Notes: generated from the sequence alone by a model not told the origin. DNA of 64,000 nt from Photobacterium chitinilyticum (GCF_004104355.1 NZ_RJLM01000002.1:187168-251167); one strand, 5' to 3'. Shown: positions 32,577 to 41,832, counted from the stretch's first letter. Numbers and translations: made by a program.

Positions 32577-33475
32577 GCATCATTGAAAAAGCACTTCAGA
32601 AACAGAAAAAGGCGGCCAAGCCAAGCCTCATTAGCCAGGCAATGGCAGATCACCCCGTCAAGGACCCTCAACGGGTTTCACCTCAGCTGAAAGAAAAAAA
32701 CACACAAACTCAAACTAGTGTTCTTTTAAACATAGACACCGACAAACTGGAAAAGAACGGAATGGTGTCGCATACCAATAACAAAGCCAATCCGCAGATC
32801 ACCAATGAGTACCGTTCAATCAAACAAAAAATTATTCACAATGCCTTTGGCCCTGCCGCTTCTCATCATGAAAATGGCAACTTGGTCATGGTCTCTAGCT
32901 CACGCCCTTCAGAAGGGAAGACATTCACAACAATTAACCTCGCACTTAGCCTGGCCTCAGAAAAAGACAAAACAGTATTGCTGGTCGATGCCGATGTGCT
33001 GAAGCCGTCAGTCAGCAAAGTACTCGATCTCGATATCGACAAAAAGCCGGGCTTAATTGATTACCTGTTGGGTGATGCTGAGTCACTCTCAGACATCATT
33101 TATCAAACAACCATTCCGAATCTTCGTATCTTGCCGGCAGGCACTGCTCACCATCTGAGCAATGAGCTATTGGCAAGCGACAAGATGAGAGATCTCACCA
33201 AAGAGCTCGCTTCACGCTATCCTGATCGCATTGTCCTGTTTGATTGTCCCCCTCTATTAGGGGTTGTGGAAACCATCACCGTTTCAAAGTTGCTCGGGCA
33301 GGCGATGATTGTCGTGGAATACGGGAAGACCAAGATGGCTGATGTAGAAAACGCCATTTCAGAGCTTAACAAGAACATGGCAATAGGGTTTATTGTCAAC
33401 AAAGCCATGCAAGGTGCATATAGTCAATATGAGTATGGATATGGGTATGACTATACAAAAGAGAGCCAATCATAA
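32573..33475 (+). CDS. Tyrosine-protein kinase of the exopolysaccharide locus (BY-kinase, TIGR03018-like)
   Basis: 300 aa cytoplasmic P-loop ATPase. Walker A is 'SSRPSEGKTFTTINLALSL' near 112-130, Walker A' is 'VLLVDADVLKPSVSKVL', and Walker B is 'RIVLFDCPPLLGVVET'. The C-terminus is a tyrosine cluster (YSQYEYGYGYDY), the usual autophosphorylation tail of bacterial tyrosine kinases. It modulates the membrane chain-length protein encoded just upstream; separate membrane and kinase proteins are typical of Gram-positive and XrtA loci, unlike fused Wzc. The codons of the tyrosine tail contain the four candidate starts of the next gene. Confidence 0.92.
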   Translation: MSIIEKALQKQKKAAKPSLISQAMADHPVKDPQRVSPQLKEKNTQTQTSVLLNIDTDKLEKNGMVSHTNNKANPQITNEYRSIKQKIIHNAFGPAASHHENGNLVMVSSSRPSEGKTFTTINLALSLASEKDKTVLLVDADVLKPSVSKVLDLDIDKKPGLIDYLLGDAESLSDIIYQTTIPNLRILPAGTAHHLSNELLASDKMRDLTKELASRYPDRIVLFDCPPLLGVVETITVSKLLGQAMIVVEYGKTKMADVENAISELNKNMAIGFIVNKAMQGAYSQYEYGYGYDYTKESQS

Positions 33476-34904
33476 ACGCTGGCTACTTAGCGGCATGGTC
33501 TTGATGACAGCTCGCTGTCTGGCTGCAGGTGTCGAGTTTCACCCGTATGTCGGCGGTGGATTCACTTATACCGACAATATCGACCGAGTTTCCGAAGGGC
33601 AACAAGGCAGCCTGATCTCTGACATTAGTGCCGGCATTTCCACCGATATCCAAGGTGTCGATGGTACGGTTGATCTCGACTATGAACTGAATCAACTCAT
33701 TTATAGCCATGACTCAAACAACAATGAAACCTATCAGACCCTCTCATTCGCAGCAGATAAAGGGATCAATAGAACAGGGTTCCGGATTAATGCCGATGCC
33801 TCGATAGAAAATATCGCCAGAGCCGTCGATCAGAACGCCAACGCCGATATTCTTTCTGGAGATACCATTGAGAACAAAGATGCCAGCTTAGGGGTAAATT
33901 ACCACTCCAACCCACGCAGTAAAATCGACCTGTCAGCCAAGGCTTACACCGATATCGTCAATAACGAAGACGATATTGGCAACTACAACGGCTATGGTGC
34001 CGAGTTTTCTTTTGCCAACGGTTCAACGGTAAAAAAAGTTTTTTGGAAAATAGACGGCTCCTATCAATATAAAGAAAGCAGAGATAACGAAGACGATACC
34101 GCTTTTACCCTATTCAGACAGGACTTTGGCCTACAGACTTTGTCAGGCTGGGTACCTTTTATTCGTCTCAACTTCGAAGACTACGAAGGCACAACAGACG
34201 CTGACAGTGCTGATTCATTAAGCTGGGGCCCTGGACTGAAGTACTTTTGGACCAAAAGATCTTACCTCGAGCTTAGCTATAACTTCTCTGAAGATGATAA
34301 CAACCCCGATTTTTGGGCAGGTGCAGTCAATATCAATCCAACCCCCAGAACACGGCTATTTGTCTCCTATGACAAACGCTTCTTTGGTGATGCCTATGAA
34401 GCCTTGCTGTCCCACCGTTCGAGACGCGTGAACAACAGTATTCGCTACACCGAAGAAGCGGTAAGTTTTGATCGTGATTTATTCACCACAGGATCCTCCG
34501 TCGAGGAAATCTCTCTCAGTCGCCGGCTCGAATGGTCATCAGCATTAACCGGAAGGCGAACCGAGTATGAACTCACCATTTACCGGGACGAGCGCGAAAG
34601 CCTTGACGTCGACGCCGAGGAGCAGAACGACGAAGTTGATGGTATAGGTATCGCAGTACGTCATCGCCTATCTCGGCGCTTTAGCGTAGCTGGTAGTTTC
34701 GATTATGAGTATTACCAATTTACCGGCCGTACCCTCCCCACCCAGAACGATTACTATCGAGTTTATGAACTTGAAGGGCAATACCAGCTCAATCGACACC
34801 TTTCAACCTCTCTGGGATTCAAGCACAACAATAAATCGTCATCATTTGAACCCAACAGCTACGATGAAACTCGAATTTTTATCGACTTAAGGATGCAATT
34901 ATAA
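33447..34904 (+). CDS. Outer-membrane beta-barrel protein of the exopolysaccharide locus (TIGR03016-like)
   Basis: About 485 aa. A signal peptide (KRWLLSGMVLMTARCLAAG) is followed by alternating amphipathic strands to the end: 'EFHPYVGGGFTYTDNIDRV', 'YLELSYNFSEDDNNPDFWAG', 'VAGSFDYEYYQF', and a last strand 'RIFIDLRMQL' ending in an aliphatic residue. It resembles the PEP-CTERM-system outer-membrane family and may be the export pore or a modifier. The reading frame opens at 33393; four ATGs lie at 33429, 33435, 33441 and 33447. I use the last one, which has GGAT/GGGT upstream and a clean signal. It overlaps the kinase gene by about 30 bp. Confidence 0.82.
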   Translation: MTIQKRANHKRWLLSGMVLMTARCLAAGVEFHPYVGGGFTYTDNIDRVSEGQQGSLISDISAGISTDIQGVDGTVDLDYELNQLIYSHDSNNNETYQTLSFAADKGINRTGFRINADASIENIARAVDQNANADILSGDTIENKDASLGVNYHSNPRSKIDLSAKAYTDIVNNEDDIGNYNGYGAEFSFANGSTVKKVFWKIDGSYQYKESRDNEDDTAFTLFRQDFGLQTLSGWVPFIRLNFEDYEGTTDADSADSLSWGPGLKYFWTKRSYLELSYNFSEDDNNPDFWAGAVNINPTPRTRLFVSYDKRFFGDAYEALLSHRSRRVNNSIRYTEEAVSFDRDLFTTGSSVEEISLSRRLEWSSALTGRRTEYELTIYRDERESLDVDAEEQNDEVDGIGIAVRHRLSRRFSVAGSFDYEYYQFTGRTLPTQNDYYRVYELEGQYQLNRHLSTSLGFKHNNKSSSFEPNSYDETRIFIDLRMQL

Positions 34905-34906
34905 TT

Positions 34907-36070
34907 ATGTACGAATCCCATTTTGGCCTCTCGGACAAGCCATTCAAACTGAGCCCGGATCCCCGCTTTTTCTTTTCTAGCCCTCATCATGAAAAGGCCG
35001 CTTCTTATTTGAAGTATGGGTTGTCGCAAGGGGAAGGGTTCATCGTTATTACCGGTCCAATCGGAACCGGCAAAACAACAATCGCCAGAAGCCTTGTGGC
35101 CTCTTTGGATGAATCGATTGTTGCGGTACAAATAGCAACAACTCGCCTTACTCCCGAAGAGCTGGTCAGGCTGGTCGCGGCCAAGTTTGATATTCAGGTC
35201 GAAGGCCTGGGTAAGGCAGAAATACTCAAACGACTCGAACAATATTTGCTGAAGCTGCATCAACAACAACGGCGGGCACTGTTAATCGTCGATGAAGCCC
35301 AAAACCTCCCGCCTGAAACCGTCGAAGAGCTGCGCATGCTCTCCAACTTCCAACTCGATGACAAACCGCTTATCCAGAGCTTCCTATTGGGACAAGAGGA
35401 ACTCAAAGGGATCATCGAACTACCCGAAATGGAGCAATTCAGACAAAGGATCATTGCCTCATGCCACTTGAAACCATTCGATTGCGAGCAGACCTGCAAC
35501 TATATCCACCACCGCCTAAGGCAAGTTGGATGGCAGGGAAAGCCAAGCCTGTGCGAAAATATCTTCGAAATAATCACTAAACACAGCCAAGGAATACCTC
35601 GTAAAATTAACATCTTGACCGACAGGCTATTCTTATACGCCTATCTGGAAGACCTAACCGCGATAAAAGCCGTCGATGTTCACCATGTTCTTGAAGAGAT
35701 GCAAAGCGAGTTATCCGGATCCATGATGCCGAGCAGCCGTCGGAAAGGTGAAGATGACGAATCGCCAGTCTCTCAGGAAAATACATCCCTACACATATTA
35801 GCCGCCCAAGGAGAATCACACGCAGCTCAAACGCTGGAAGCTGTGTCGGAAATACTCGATACGGTTATTGATAGAAAAATTTCTACTATCCGCCACTTAG
35901 ATAAACTATTAAGGCAAAAAAGGAAATCATTATCAGAGTTAGGAACAACGCTACATGACGAAACAATTTTAGAAAGCGATGAATTAGATAACGAAAAAAA
36001 CAATTCCGCATTACAGAAAAAATATTGGTGCAGGGAGTTAATGGCCAAGAAAAGCTCTTACCACAATTAG
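34907..36070 (+). CDS. ExeA/GspA-like AAA ATPase of the exosortase-type locus (TIGR03015-like)
   Basis: 387 aa. It begins 'MYESHFGLSDKPFKLSPDP' as in ExeA and its XrtA-locus relatives. Walker A is 'ITGPIGTGKTTIARSL' near 44-59, Walker B is 'ALLIVDEAQNLPPETVEEL', and the sensor region is 'GIPRKINILTDRLFLYAYL'. A C-terminal extension after about 270 is charged and Lys-rich, without a clear peptidoglycan-binding domain. It probably energises assembly of the export complex through the envelope. It follows the beta-barrel gene by 2 bp and is the last gene of the plus-strand operon. Confidence 0.9.
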   Translation: MYESHFGLSDKPFKLSPDPRFFFSSPHHEKAASYLKYGLSQGEGFIVITGPIGTGKTTIARSLVASLDESIVAVQIATTRLTPEELVRLVAAKFDIQVEGLGKAEILKRLEQYLLKLHQQQRRALLIVDEAQNLPPETVEELRMLSNFQLDDKPLIQSFLLGQEELKGIIELPEMEQFRQRIIASCHLKPFDCEQTCNYIHHRLRQVGWQGKPSLCENIFEIITKHSQGIPRKINILTDRLFLYAYLEDLTAIKAVDVHHVLEEMQSELSGSMMPSSRRKGEDDESPVSQENTSLHILAAQGESHAAQTLEAVSEILDTVIDRKISTIRHLDKLLRQKRKSLSELGTTLHDETILESDELDNEKNNSALQKKYWCRELMAKKSSYHN

Positions 36071-36147
36071 ATGATATAACAAGTTCTATTCCGGCTAAGG
36101 CAACCAAATATATCCAAGCAGAATCAAGATGCTCGTTCCGCCGAGAA

Positions 36148-37461
36148 TTAGTTGGGCACCCTAATTACACCCTTTATTACAAACCGCTGTGTCGATACTA
36201 TTAAGCTAATAGATATACCGACTAATGCCCAAAAGAATTCTAGGTAAGCCAGTGACACTGCAGCTCCTGCCGTACCGTAAGCAATCATTGATAATTGAAG
36301 CATTCTGGCCAATTCTGATCGCCACCGGTGCTCTTCACCCAGGTGCTGAGTTTCTCTAGCAACCCAAGCTAACTTAAGAAAACAAGTTGCCATTATAGTG
36401 AGATATATTATCAGCCCAAGTACGCCATGATCGCCCAAGACCTGAAAATAAATGCTATGCGCGGCCCATCCTGCATCATCAGAGGGAAGCGGGGTTTCAA
36501 TAAAATCCAGCTTGTCGAAATCTTGTGCCTTCTCTTGCCAAATATAGCTATATGATCCAGTTTTGAATCCCCCTCCTAATAAAGGCCTATCCATGGCTAG
36601 CAACGTATGGACTTTCCAAGAATTCAGCCTCGTCACAAATGAGCTATCTTCAGTTGCCGATTCGATGGTATTCATTCTGTTATACCAATCCTGAGAAAGG
36701 TAAAGAGCCGCGATACCAACGACAATCAGTATTCCGCTGGTTACAATAAACTTATGATTCGACTTAAACCAGTAATAGCCACCCACAACTAACAGACCGA
36801 TAAACCCACCTCGCGAGTGGGTACCTAGAACTGCAACCGTGCATAAACATAGCACTCCAATCAGGCTTATTTTCAACCATTTACTACGAGACACCTGTAA
36901 GAGAAATACGACCAGAGGAATGAGCATGCATAAAGCAACCGCAAAGTGATTATTATCCGACAACAAGTGTCCCTGAGGGCCTACAATTTTATGAGCACCA
37001 CCAGTGAGGATAAATTTCAAGCTTTCAACAGAACCGTAAAACCCTATCGATAATATGGTGATCCAACAGATCAGCTCTAGCTCATGCTTCTCTCTTATAC
37101 ATAAAAAAATCATCACGGTAAGCAGGATAATTTTTGTTAATTTTATCCATTCATCCCATACCAGATCAGGAACACCTATTGTCAATACACTCGTAAGAGT
37201 TGTATGGATCCAAAAACAAATCACCCAAAAAAAGCTAAAGTTGAAGCTGAATTTTTTCTTATTGCTCTGAAACAAATAACCAATCAAAGCTGTAAACGCA
37301 AAAATACTATTGAAACTTATGTTTTGCGCAAATCCATAAAGCCAGTAAACAGGAACAAATAAACCCACCCAAAGCCAGAGAGAGATAGCAACATATGGTT
37401 TTTTAAAAGAAAGATACATTAGGTACGTTGAAAAAATAAGAAATACAATGTCTCTCATCAT
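36148..37461 (-). CDS. O-antigen ligase/polymerase-like membrane protein (exosortase-A-associated O-glycosylation ligase type)
   Basis: 437 aa with about 11-12 TM helices and a large periplasmic loop (about 260-350). Subfamily features are the N-terminal 'MRDIVFLIFSTYLMYLSFKK', 'YGSVESLKFILTGGAHKIVG', 'GPQGHLLSDNNHFAVAL', 'LGTHSRGGFIGLL' and 'HSIYFQVLGDHGVLGLIIYL'. This fits the Wzy_C/O-ligase superfamily, in particular the TIGR03097-type protein found with XrtA. With no other polymerase candidate in the locus, it may be the Wzy polymerase (inferred). It is AT-rich compared with its neighbours. Its start overlaps the stop of a 40-residue membrane-protein ORF. Confidence 0.87.
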   Translation of the reverse strand: MMRDIVFLIFSTYLMYLSFKKPYVAISLWLWVGLFVPVYWLYGFAQNISFNSIFAFTALIGYLFQSNKKKFSFNFSFFWVICFWIHTTLTSVLTIGVPDLVWDEWIKLTKIILLTVMIFLCIREKHELELICWITILSIGFYGSVESLKFILTGGAHKIVGPQGHLLSDNNHFAVALCMLIPLVVFLLQVSRSKWLKISLIGVLCLCTVAVLGTHSRGGFIGLLVVGGYYWFKSNHKFIVTSGILIVVGIAALYLSQDWYNRMNTIESATEDSSFVTRLNSWKVHTLLAMDRPLLGGGFKTGSYSYIWQEKAQDFDKLDFIETPLPSDDAGWAAHSIYFQVLGDHGVLGLIIYLTIMATCFLKLAWVARETQHLGEEHRWRSELARMLQLSMIAYGTAGAAVSLAYLEFFWALVGISISLIVSTQRFVIKGVIRVPN

Positions 37462-37580
37462 TTTTCCCTCTTTCCACGTTGCTCAGTTGCTCCTTTCTGG
37501 TTTTCATTATCATGTTTCAGTGCTTGACGACATCTATGGACTAGCATTACCAAACAAAAAACGAATAATAATGACTCCAT
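37458..37580 (-). CDS. Small single-span membrane protein upstream of the ligase gene
   Basis: 40 codons: MESLLFVFCLVMLVHRC, then a Lys/Arg/Gln/Glu-rich cytoplasmic tail ending KREK. The N-terminal hydrophobic run followed by basic residues predicts one TM helix. GGAGAG lies 6 nt before the ATG, and its TGA (37458-37460) overlaps the ATG ATG of the ligase/polymerase gene, so the two are translationally coupled. Good ribosome-binding site, overlap and membrane topology together argue for a real gene. No family is recognised; it may be a small partner of the polymerase. Confidence 0.55.
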   Translation of the reverse strand: MESLLFVFCLVMLVHRCRQALKHDNENQKGATEQRGKREK

Positions 37581-37670
37581 AGTATGCTCTCCAGTTTATT
37601 AAGCCGAAAATAGTTAAAACTTCTTTCCGGCCATCAAAAATATCAACAATCTTCCACGCTAATAAATACC

Positions 37671-39152
37671 TTATGCAACGCTTCTCTGCAGACCTAAACG
37701 TAAGCTGGCTTGCTTTTTTAATTGCTGAACAATAATTTGAAATTCATATACCCTACTCTTAAGAAGACTAACACTAACAATAGCTAGCACCGCATACAAA
37801 ACAAACCCAGACACGATAGCAAGTACTAACTTATAATGATCATTATCAACGAAACCAATCAACCAGGAGACAGCTTCATACATAAACCAAGAACACCCCA
37901 GCGGAAGAAGAACTAACGAAAGCAGGTGGATTGAGTTTAGCTCTGCAACAACCGTATATAAACCAATCATAAATAATAAAAAGAACATACCAATCAATAG
38001 TCTATTAAAAGAAATAACATCAATCGAAGACCCAAAAGATAAATAGAGCATAATTGAAATGAGAATCACGATTATCACATCGGCTACGAACAAAATATGC
38101 ATTTTGTTCTTCACCGTTAGAATGACCGTCAAAGGCATATACACCGTCATAACGACCATTAATCCAGCTAAGTTACTCATCACAGGTATAGCTTCTAGCC
38201 ATTGTTGCCCGAGAACAACCTTAACAAAAGGCTCGCTAATAACACTCACCCCAAAAGCACAAGGCATTACAACAAACAATAATACTGCCAGCTGCTGGTA
38301 GATACTTTTTTTAAATTCATCCGGATTATTTCTTAACTGCGATATCACCGCGAAAAAACCACGGTTAAGCGGTGCGACAACATCAGTAAAGGGCAACCAT
38401 GCCAGCTCCTGAGCAAAATTATAAATTCCAAACGTTCGACTGCTAAGCTGATTACTTAGAATCATCACATCAACGCGAGAACGTAAATAACCTGATATTG
38501 TCGTTAAATATAGCCACTTTGAAAAATGCCACTGTTTTCGCCACAAACTGGTAGACCACCGAGGACGGTAGCTGCAAACTCGATATCCAATAACCACTTC
38601 GATAAAATTACTGAGAATAACGGCAACGATCATGGACCAGTAGTTTTGCCATATTACCGCTATAACAATTGAACAAATAGTACCTATCGTTTTGGCCGCA
38701 ATACTGACAACCGTAATCGTTTTAAAATTGAGTTGTTTTTCATAGACCTCTAAACCGATATTTCGAAAAGCCATAAGAAAAGGAATGATGGCAACAACCT
38801 GAATAACAAGCTCCGCTCTTGTTTCGTTGGTATACGATGCGATTAGAGGGGCAGAAATAAAGAGCAAGAGAGCACACACCACCCTTAAAACCAAGTTTAA
38901 CGACCAAATGCTGTTAAGGCTCTCATCCGATACCTCCTCTTCCAGAATCACTATTCGGTTCGTTCCAACAGAAGTAAACGCCAAGAATAAATAAATAAAG
39001 AACGAGGATATCGCAACAATGCCAAAATCTTCTGGAGTTAGCAGCCGGGCCAAAATAAAGGTACTGACCAGCCCCAATACTCGGTTATACCATGTTGCTA
39101 TGATCGCCCACTTAGCCCCTGAGATAAGTGCACTGCTATACTTGTTGTTCAT
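37671..39152 (-). CDS. wzx: Polysaccharide flippase (Wzx / MOP superfamily)
   Basis: 493 aa, about 14 TM helices. The N-terminus 'SGAKWAIIATWYNRVLGLVS' with 'FILARLLTPEDFGIVAISSF' is typical of the lipopolysaccharide biosynthesis protein (PST) family. Mid-protein 'IYNFAQELAWLPFTDVVAPL' and 'VMPCAFGVSVISEPFVKVVL' fit the second half. It translocates the lipid-linked repeat unit across the inner membrane. It lies between the WalW-like deacetylase and the small membrane ORF on the minus strand. The G+C is visibly lower than in the flanking housekeeping genes, as is common for wzx. Confidence 0.88.
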   Translation of the reverse strand: MNNKYSSALISGAKWAIIATWYNRVLGLVSTFILARLLTPEDFGIVAISSFFIYLFLAFTSVGTNRIVILEEEVSDESLNSIWSLNLVLRVVCALLLFISAPLIASYTNETRAELVIQVVAIIPFLMAFRNIGLEVYEKQLNFKTITVVSIAAKTIGTICSIVIAVIWQNYWSMIVAVILSNFIEVVIGYRVCSYRPRWSTSLWRKQWHFSKWLYLTTISGYLRSRVDVMILSNQLSSRTFGIYNFAQELAWLPFTDVVAPLNRGFFAVISQLRNNPDEFKKSIYQQLAVLLFVVMPCAFGVSVISEPFVKVVLGQQWLEAIPVMSNLAGLMVVMTVYMPLTVILTVKNKMHILFVADVIIVILISIMLYLSFGSSIDVISFNRLLIGMFFLLFMIGLYTVVAELNSIHLLSLVLLPLGCSWFMYEAVSWLIGFVDNDHYKLVLAIVSGFVLYAVLAIVSVSLLKSRVYEFQIIVQQLKKQASLRLGLQRSVA

Positions 39153-39198
39153 AATACAGTACCAAGCATCACTTCCCTACCCGTAACATTGACTCTAT

Positions 39199-40155
39199 CT
39201 AGTACACAAGTTGCTTGGGAAGCATTGCTTGTCCTCCTTGTTCACCAATAAACCAACAAACAAAGTCTCGGGTATTTAATGCAAGCTGCTTTGATTCTAT
39301 ATGGTTTTTGGCATAGGACGTCATCGCAGCCTTAACACTGGGCGAATGCAATGACAATATGAAATCCCTTTGTCCAATTTTTTTCTGGGAGTGCGTCAAC
39401 TGCTGCATTTCCTTCAAGGAAAAACCTTCGGGAGAAAGACGATATCTACGCAATCTCAAACATTTACTAATAACTTTTTTAATCATATTATTTTGACACT
39501 GGGTAAAAAAGGAAGTGTGCTTATTTGCATAATCTTGTAACACAGAAACTGTCGATAAAATTGAACAAGTGTGGGGGAAATAAATAATCTCATCCCGTTC
39601 AAAAATCGTATTTCCATAATGACTAAAATCTGGCCCACCCTGGCTTGTAAAATCACAATACGCACTAATACTTAAATCTATTTTATAGCCTAGCCTGACT
39701 AAACTCCGGGCCGTGTTATTACCGATACCATATCGACCAGCCAAATACGTCACAGGTCGTACTCCCGATACTGACTCTATCTTTTCTGTCAAGCTTGCCA
39801 GCTTCTTATACTCCAGCTCTTTAGGTAAATTACCCGGGTAGGTATTCACCGCTGCGACACTATCGCCTGAGGCGAGATCCTCAAAAGGAGGATTAACCCA
39901 AGGATGTAGGTGAGCCGCAAATTCAATGTTACTATCAGCCAAACCCCGGTATCTCTCAACAACAGAAGCACCTTCAGGACTAGAGATGAATGGATAGTCC
40001 ATAGCCAAAGTCACTTTTGCCCCAGCAGCCAACAGCTCGTCAATAAGCAATATCAGCTCATTGTGGTGAGTAACCGACTGGTTTGTCGTCTTAACCCCTT
40101 TGCTCCAATCAAACTCTTCTTCTGCATGGATAACTACAGCAAGCCTGTAGGCCAT
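39199..40155 (-). CDS. WalW-like polysaccharide deacetylase family protein
   Basis: 318 aa. The NodB-like fold is divergent: 'MAYRLAVVIHAEEEFDW' with acidic residues at the metal-site position, 'IEFAAHLHPWVNPPFED' with a His-x-His pair, 'VTYLAGRYGIGNN' and 'DFILSLHSPSVKAAM' with a late His. This matches the WalW group found in polysaccharide loci. ATG 40153-40155 has GGAGG 6 nt upstream; a TTG six codons earlier is rejected. It could deacetylate or otherwise hydrolyse the nascent chain. Catalytic competence is not certain because the first motif is atypical. Confidence 0.8.
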   Translation of the reverse strand: MAYRLAVVIHAEEEFDWSKGVKTTNQSVTHHNELILLIDELLAAGAKVTLAMDYPFISSPEGASVVERYRGLADSNIEFAAHLHPWVNPPFEDLASGDSVAAVNTYPGNLPKELEYKKLASLTEKIESVSGVRPVTYLAGRYGIGNNTARSLVRLGYKIDLSISAYCDFTSQGGPDFSHYGNTIFERDEIIYFPHTCSILSTVSVLQDYANKHTSFFTQCQNNMIKKVISKCLRLRRYRLSPEGFSLKEMQQLTHSQKKIGQRDFILSLHSPSVKAAMTSYAKNHIESKQLALNTRDFVCWFIGEQGGQAMLPKQLVY

Positions 40156-40383
40156 AGCATGCCTCCGTAACAAAAAAGTGCCGCCTACATCAAAATTTTC
40201 TTCTCATTGATAATGGCACAGCACAAGAAATTTAACCGAAAAAGAACAAAAAAATTACATCTGAATATATTTCCGCATTCCGTCTTTCCTCAATATTCCA
40301 CTGGCGAAACTAGGGCTCATTGTGAAAATCTTGCCATAGACAACCTATACTCATTGCTAACAATAGCTTAGAGAGAAAAGGGA

Positions 40384-41832
40384 ATGACCTGTCTTTTTTT
40401 AAAGTTTAACCGCACTTTTATGTTTATTGGTTTATTTGCCACTTTTTCACTGGGGCCAAATTTTCATTCGCTTGCCCAACCGAATCTATTCCAAGATGAT
40501 AAGTTACCGACAAAAGCTATACAGATAAAAGCCCCCCCAATAAGAGCAATAGAATACAAAACGGATACTTCTCGCTACTTTTGGCGTCGGTTCTCAGTGG
40601 CCTATTGGCCGACTGTTGGCCCTGACTGGTCAAAGGGAAGCAAAAATAGTCACATACCGAAAAATGCGATTCTAGTTGCTGACCCCGAAAATCTAAGTAA
40701 AGCGCTACAAGAAGTATTGCCCGGTCAACACATCGTTATTAAAAGCGGTATATACCCAATTAGCGGAAAACGTCTCCGGATCACTAACCGGTCCCCAAGT
40801 AGGCACCAGCCGATTACGCTACGGGCCCTCGAGCCGGGAAAAGTCACCATCGAACTTGATAGTACTGAAGGCCTCTATCTCAACCAGCCATATTGGCGAA
40901 TATCAGGCCTGCGTTTTGTGGGAAAGTGCTTAAGCCAGTCCAACTGTGAGCATGCTATCCATGTGGTAGGAAAAGCCAGCCATACTATTATTGAGCATAA
41001 TGAATTCATCGATTTCAATGCCGCAATAAAAGTGAACCGAGACAAGAATGCCTTCCCTGATCACGGTGTAATCCAAAACAACCACTTCTATTTCACCAGC
41101 CTCAGAGACGTCACCAAACCCGTCACTCCCATCAATGTCGATCATGGCAACAACTGGCTCATTAGCCGAAATATTATCCGTGATTTTGTCAAGCTCGGCG
41201 GAAATAAAACCAGTTATGGCGCCTTTATCAAAGGAGGGACGATAAAGGGGACGATAGAAAATAATCTTGTGATCTGCAATACCACCAATCGGCATTATCC
41301 CGGAGCTCAAGTAGGTTTATCTCTGGGAGGCGGAGGCATGGCACAAAAGCACCGCCGGGAAGAAATTAAAGCCGAAACCGTTGGAGCAACCATACGAAAT
41401 AACATTGTTATGCATTGCAATGATGTGGGCTTATATATAAACAAGGGTAAACAGGCGACAATAAGTAACAATATCCTGTACAACACTCAGGGAATAGATA
41501 TCAGGTACTCTCAATCAAATGCCCATATCATAAATAACATTCTAAACGGTAAAATCCGCCTGAGAGATAATGGCAAAGCTGAGTCGACAGCCAATTTAAT
41601 CAGCTCCCGTAGCTTTTGGTCTGGACGAGAGGACATTGATAGCTGGTTCCAATCTCCGAGCATTGGTAACTTCACCATCAAGACAAACCGCGCCAGAAAA
41701 CAATTACATTCGCAGGCTACGCCCTACCGGCTTTTACCGGGCCAGGAAAATACCGATTTCTGTGGAAATACTATCACTGACAATGACCGGTTTAGTGGCC
41801 CATTCAAAGAGGCGAAGGCCTGTTTCCAGTAG
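40384..41832 (+). CDS. Secreted right-handed parallel beta-helix protein (polysaccharide lyase/epimerase-like)
   Basis: 482 aa. The signal peptide is 'FMFIGLFATFSLGPNFHSLA'. The chondroitinase-B/alginate-lyase-like start of the helix is 'ILVADPENLSKALQEVLPG' and 'QHIVIKSGIYPISGKRLRI'. Repeated coil turns carry Asn ladders: 'HTIIEHNEFIDF', 'GVIQNNHFYF', 'NNWLISRNIIRDF', 'GATIRNNIVMHC'. The probable substrate is the polymer of this locus (lyase, epimerase or binding protein). It is lone on the plus strand, and its 3' end overlaps the convergent acetyltransferase gene by 29 bp. The enzyme class cannot be fixed. Confidence 0.78.
   Translation: MTCLFLKFNRTFMFIGLFATFSLGPNFHSLAQPNLFQDDKLPTKAIQIKAPPIRAIEYKTDTSRYFWRRFSVAYWPTVGPDWSKGSKNSHIPKNAILVADPENLSKALQEVLPGQHIVIKSGIYPISGKRLRITNRSPSRHQPITLRALEPGKVTIELDSTEGLYLNQPYWRISGLRFVGKCLSQSNCEHAIHVVGKASHTIIEHNEFIDFNAAIKVNRDKNAFPDHGVIQNNHFYFTSLRDVTKPVTPINVDHGNNWLISRNIIRDFVKLGGNKTSYGAFIKGGTIKGTIENNLVICNTTNRHYPGAQVGLSLGGGGMAQKHRREEIKAETVGATIRNNIVMHCNDVGLYINKGKQATISNNILYNTQGIDIRYSQSNAHIINNILNGKIRLRDNGKAESTANLISSRSFWSGREDIDSWFQSPSIGNFTIKTNRARKQLHSQATPYRLLPGQENTDFCGNTITDNDRFSGPFKEAKACFQ

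Noticed and set aside
40201-40383. sigma-54 promoter before the secreted beta-helix gene
   Set aside because: TGGCAC is present, but no TTGC element follows at the required spacing.
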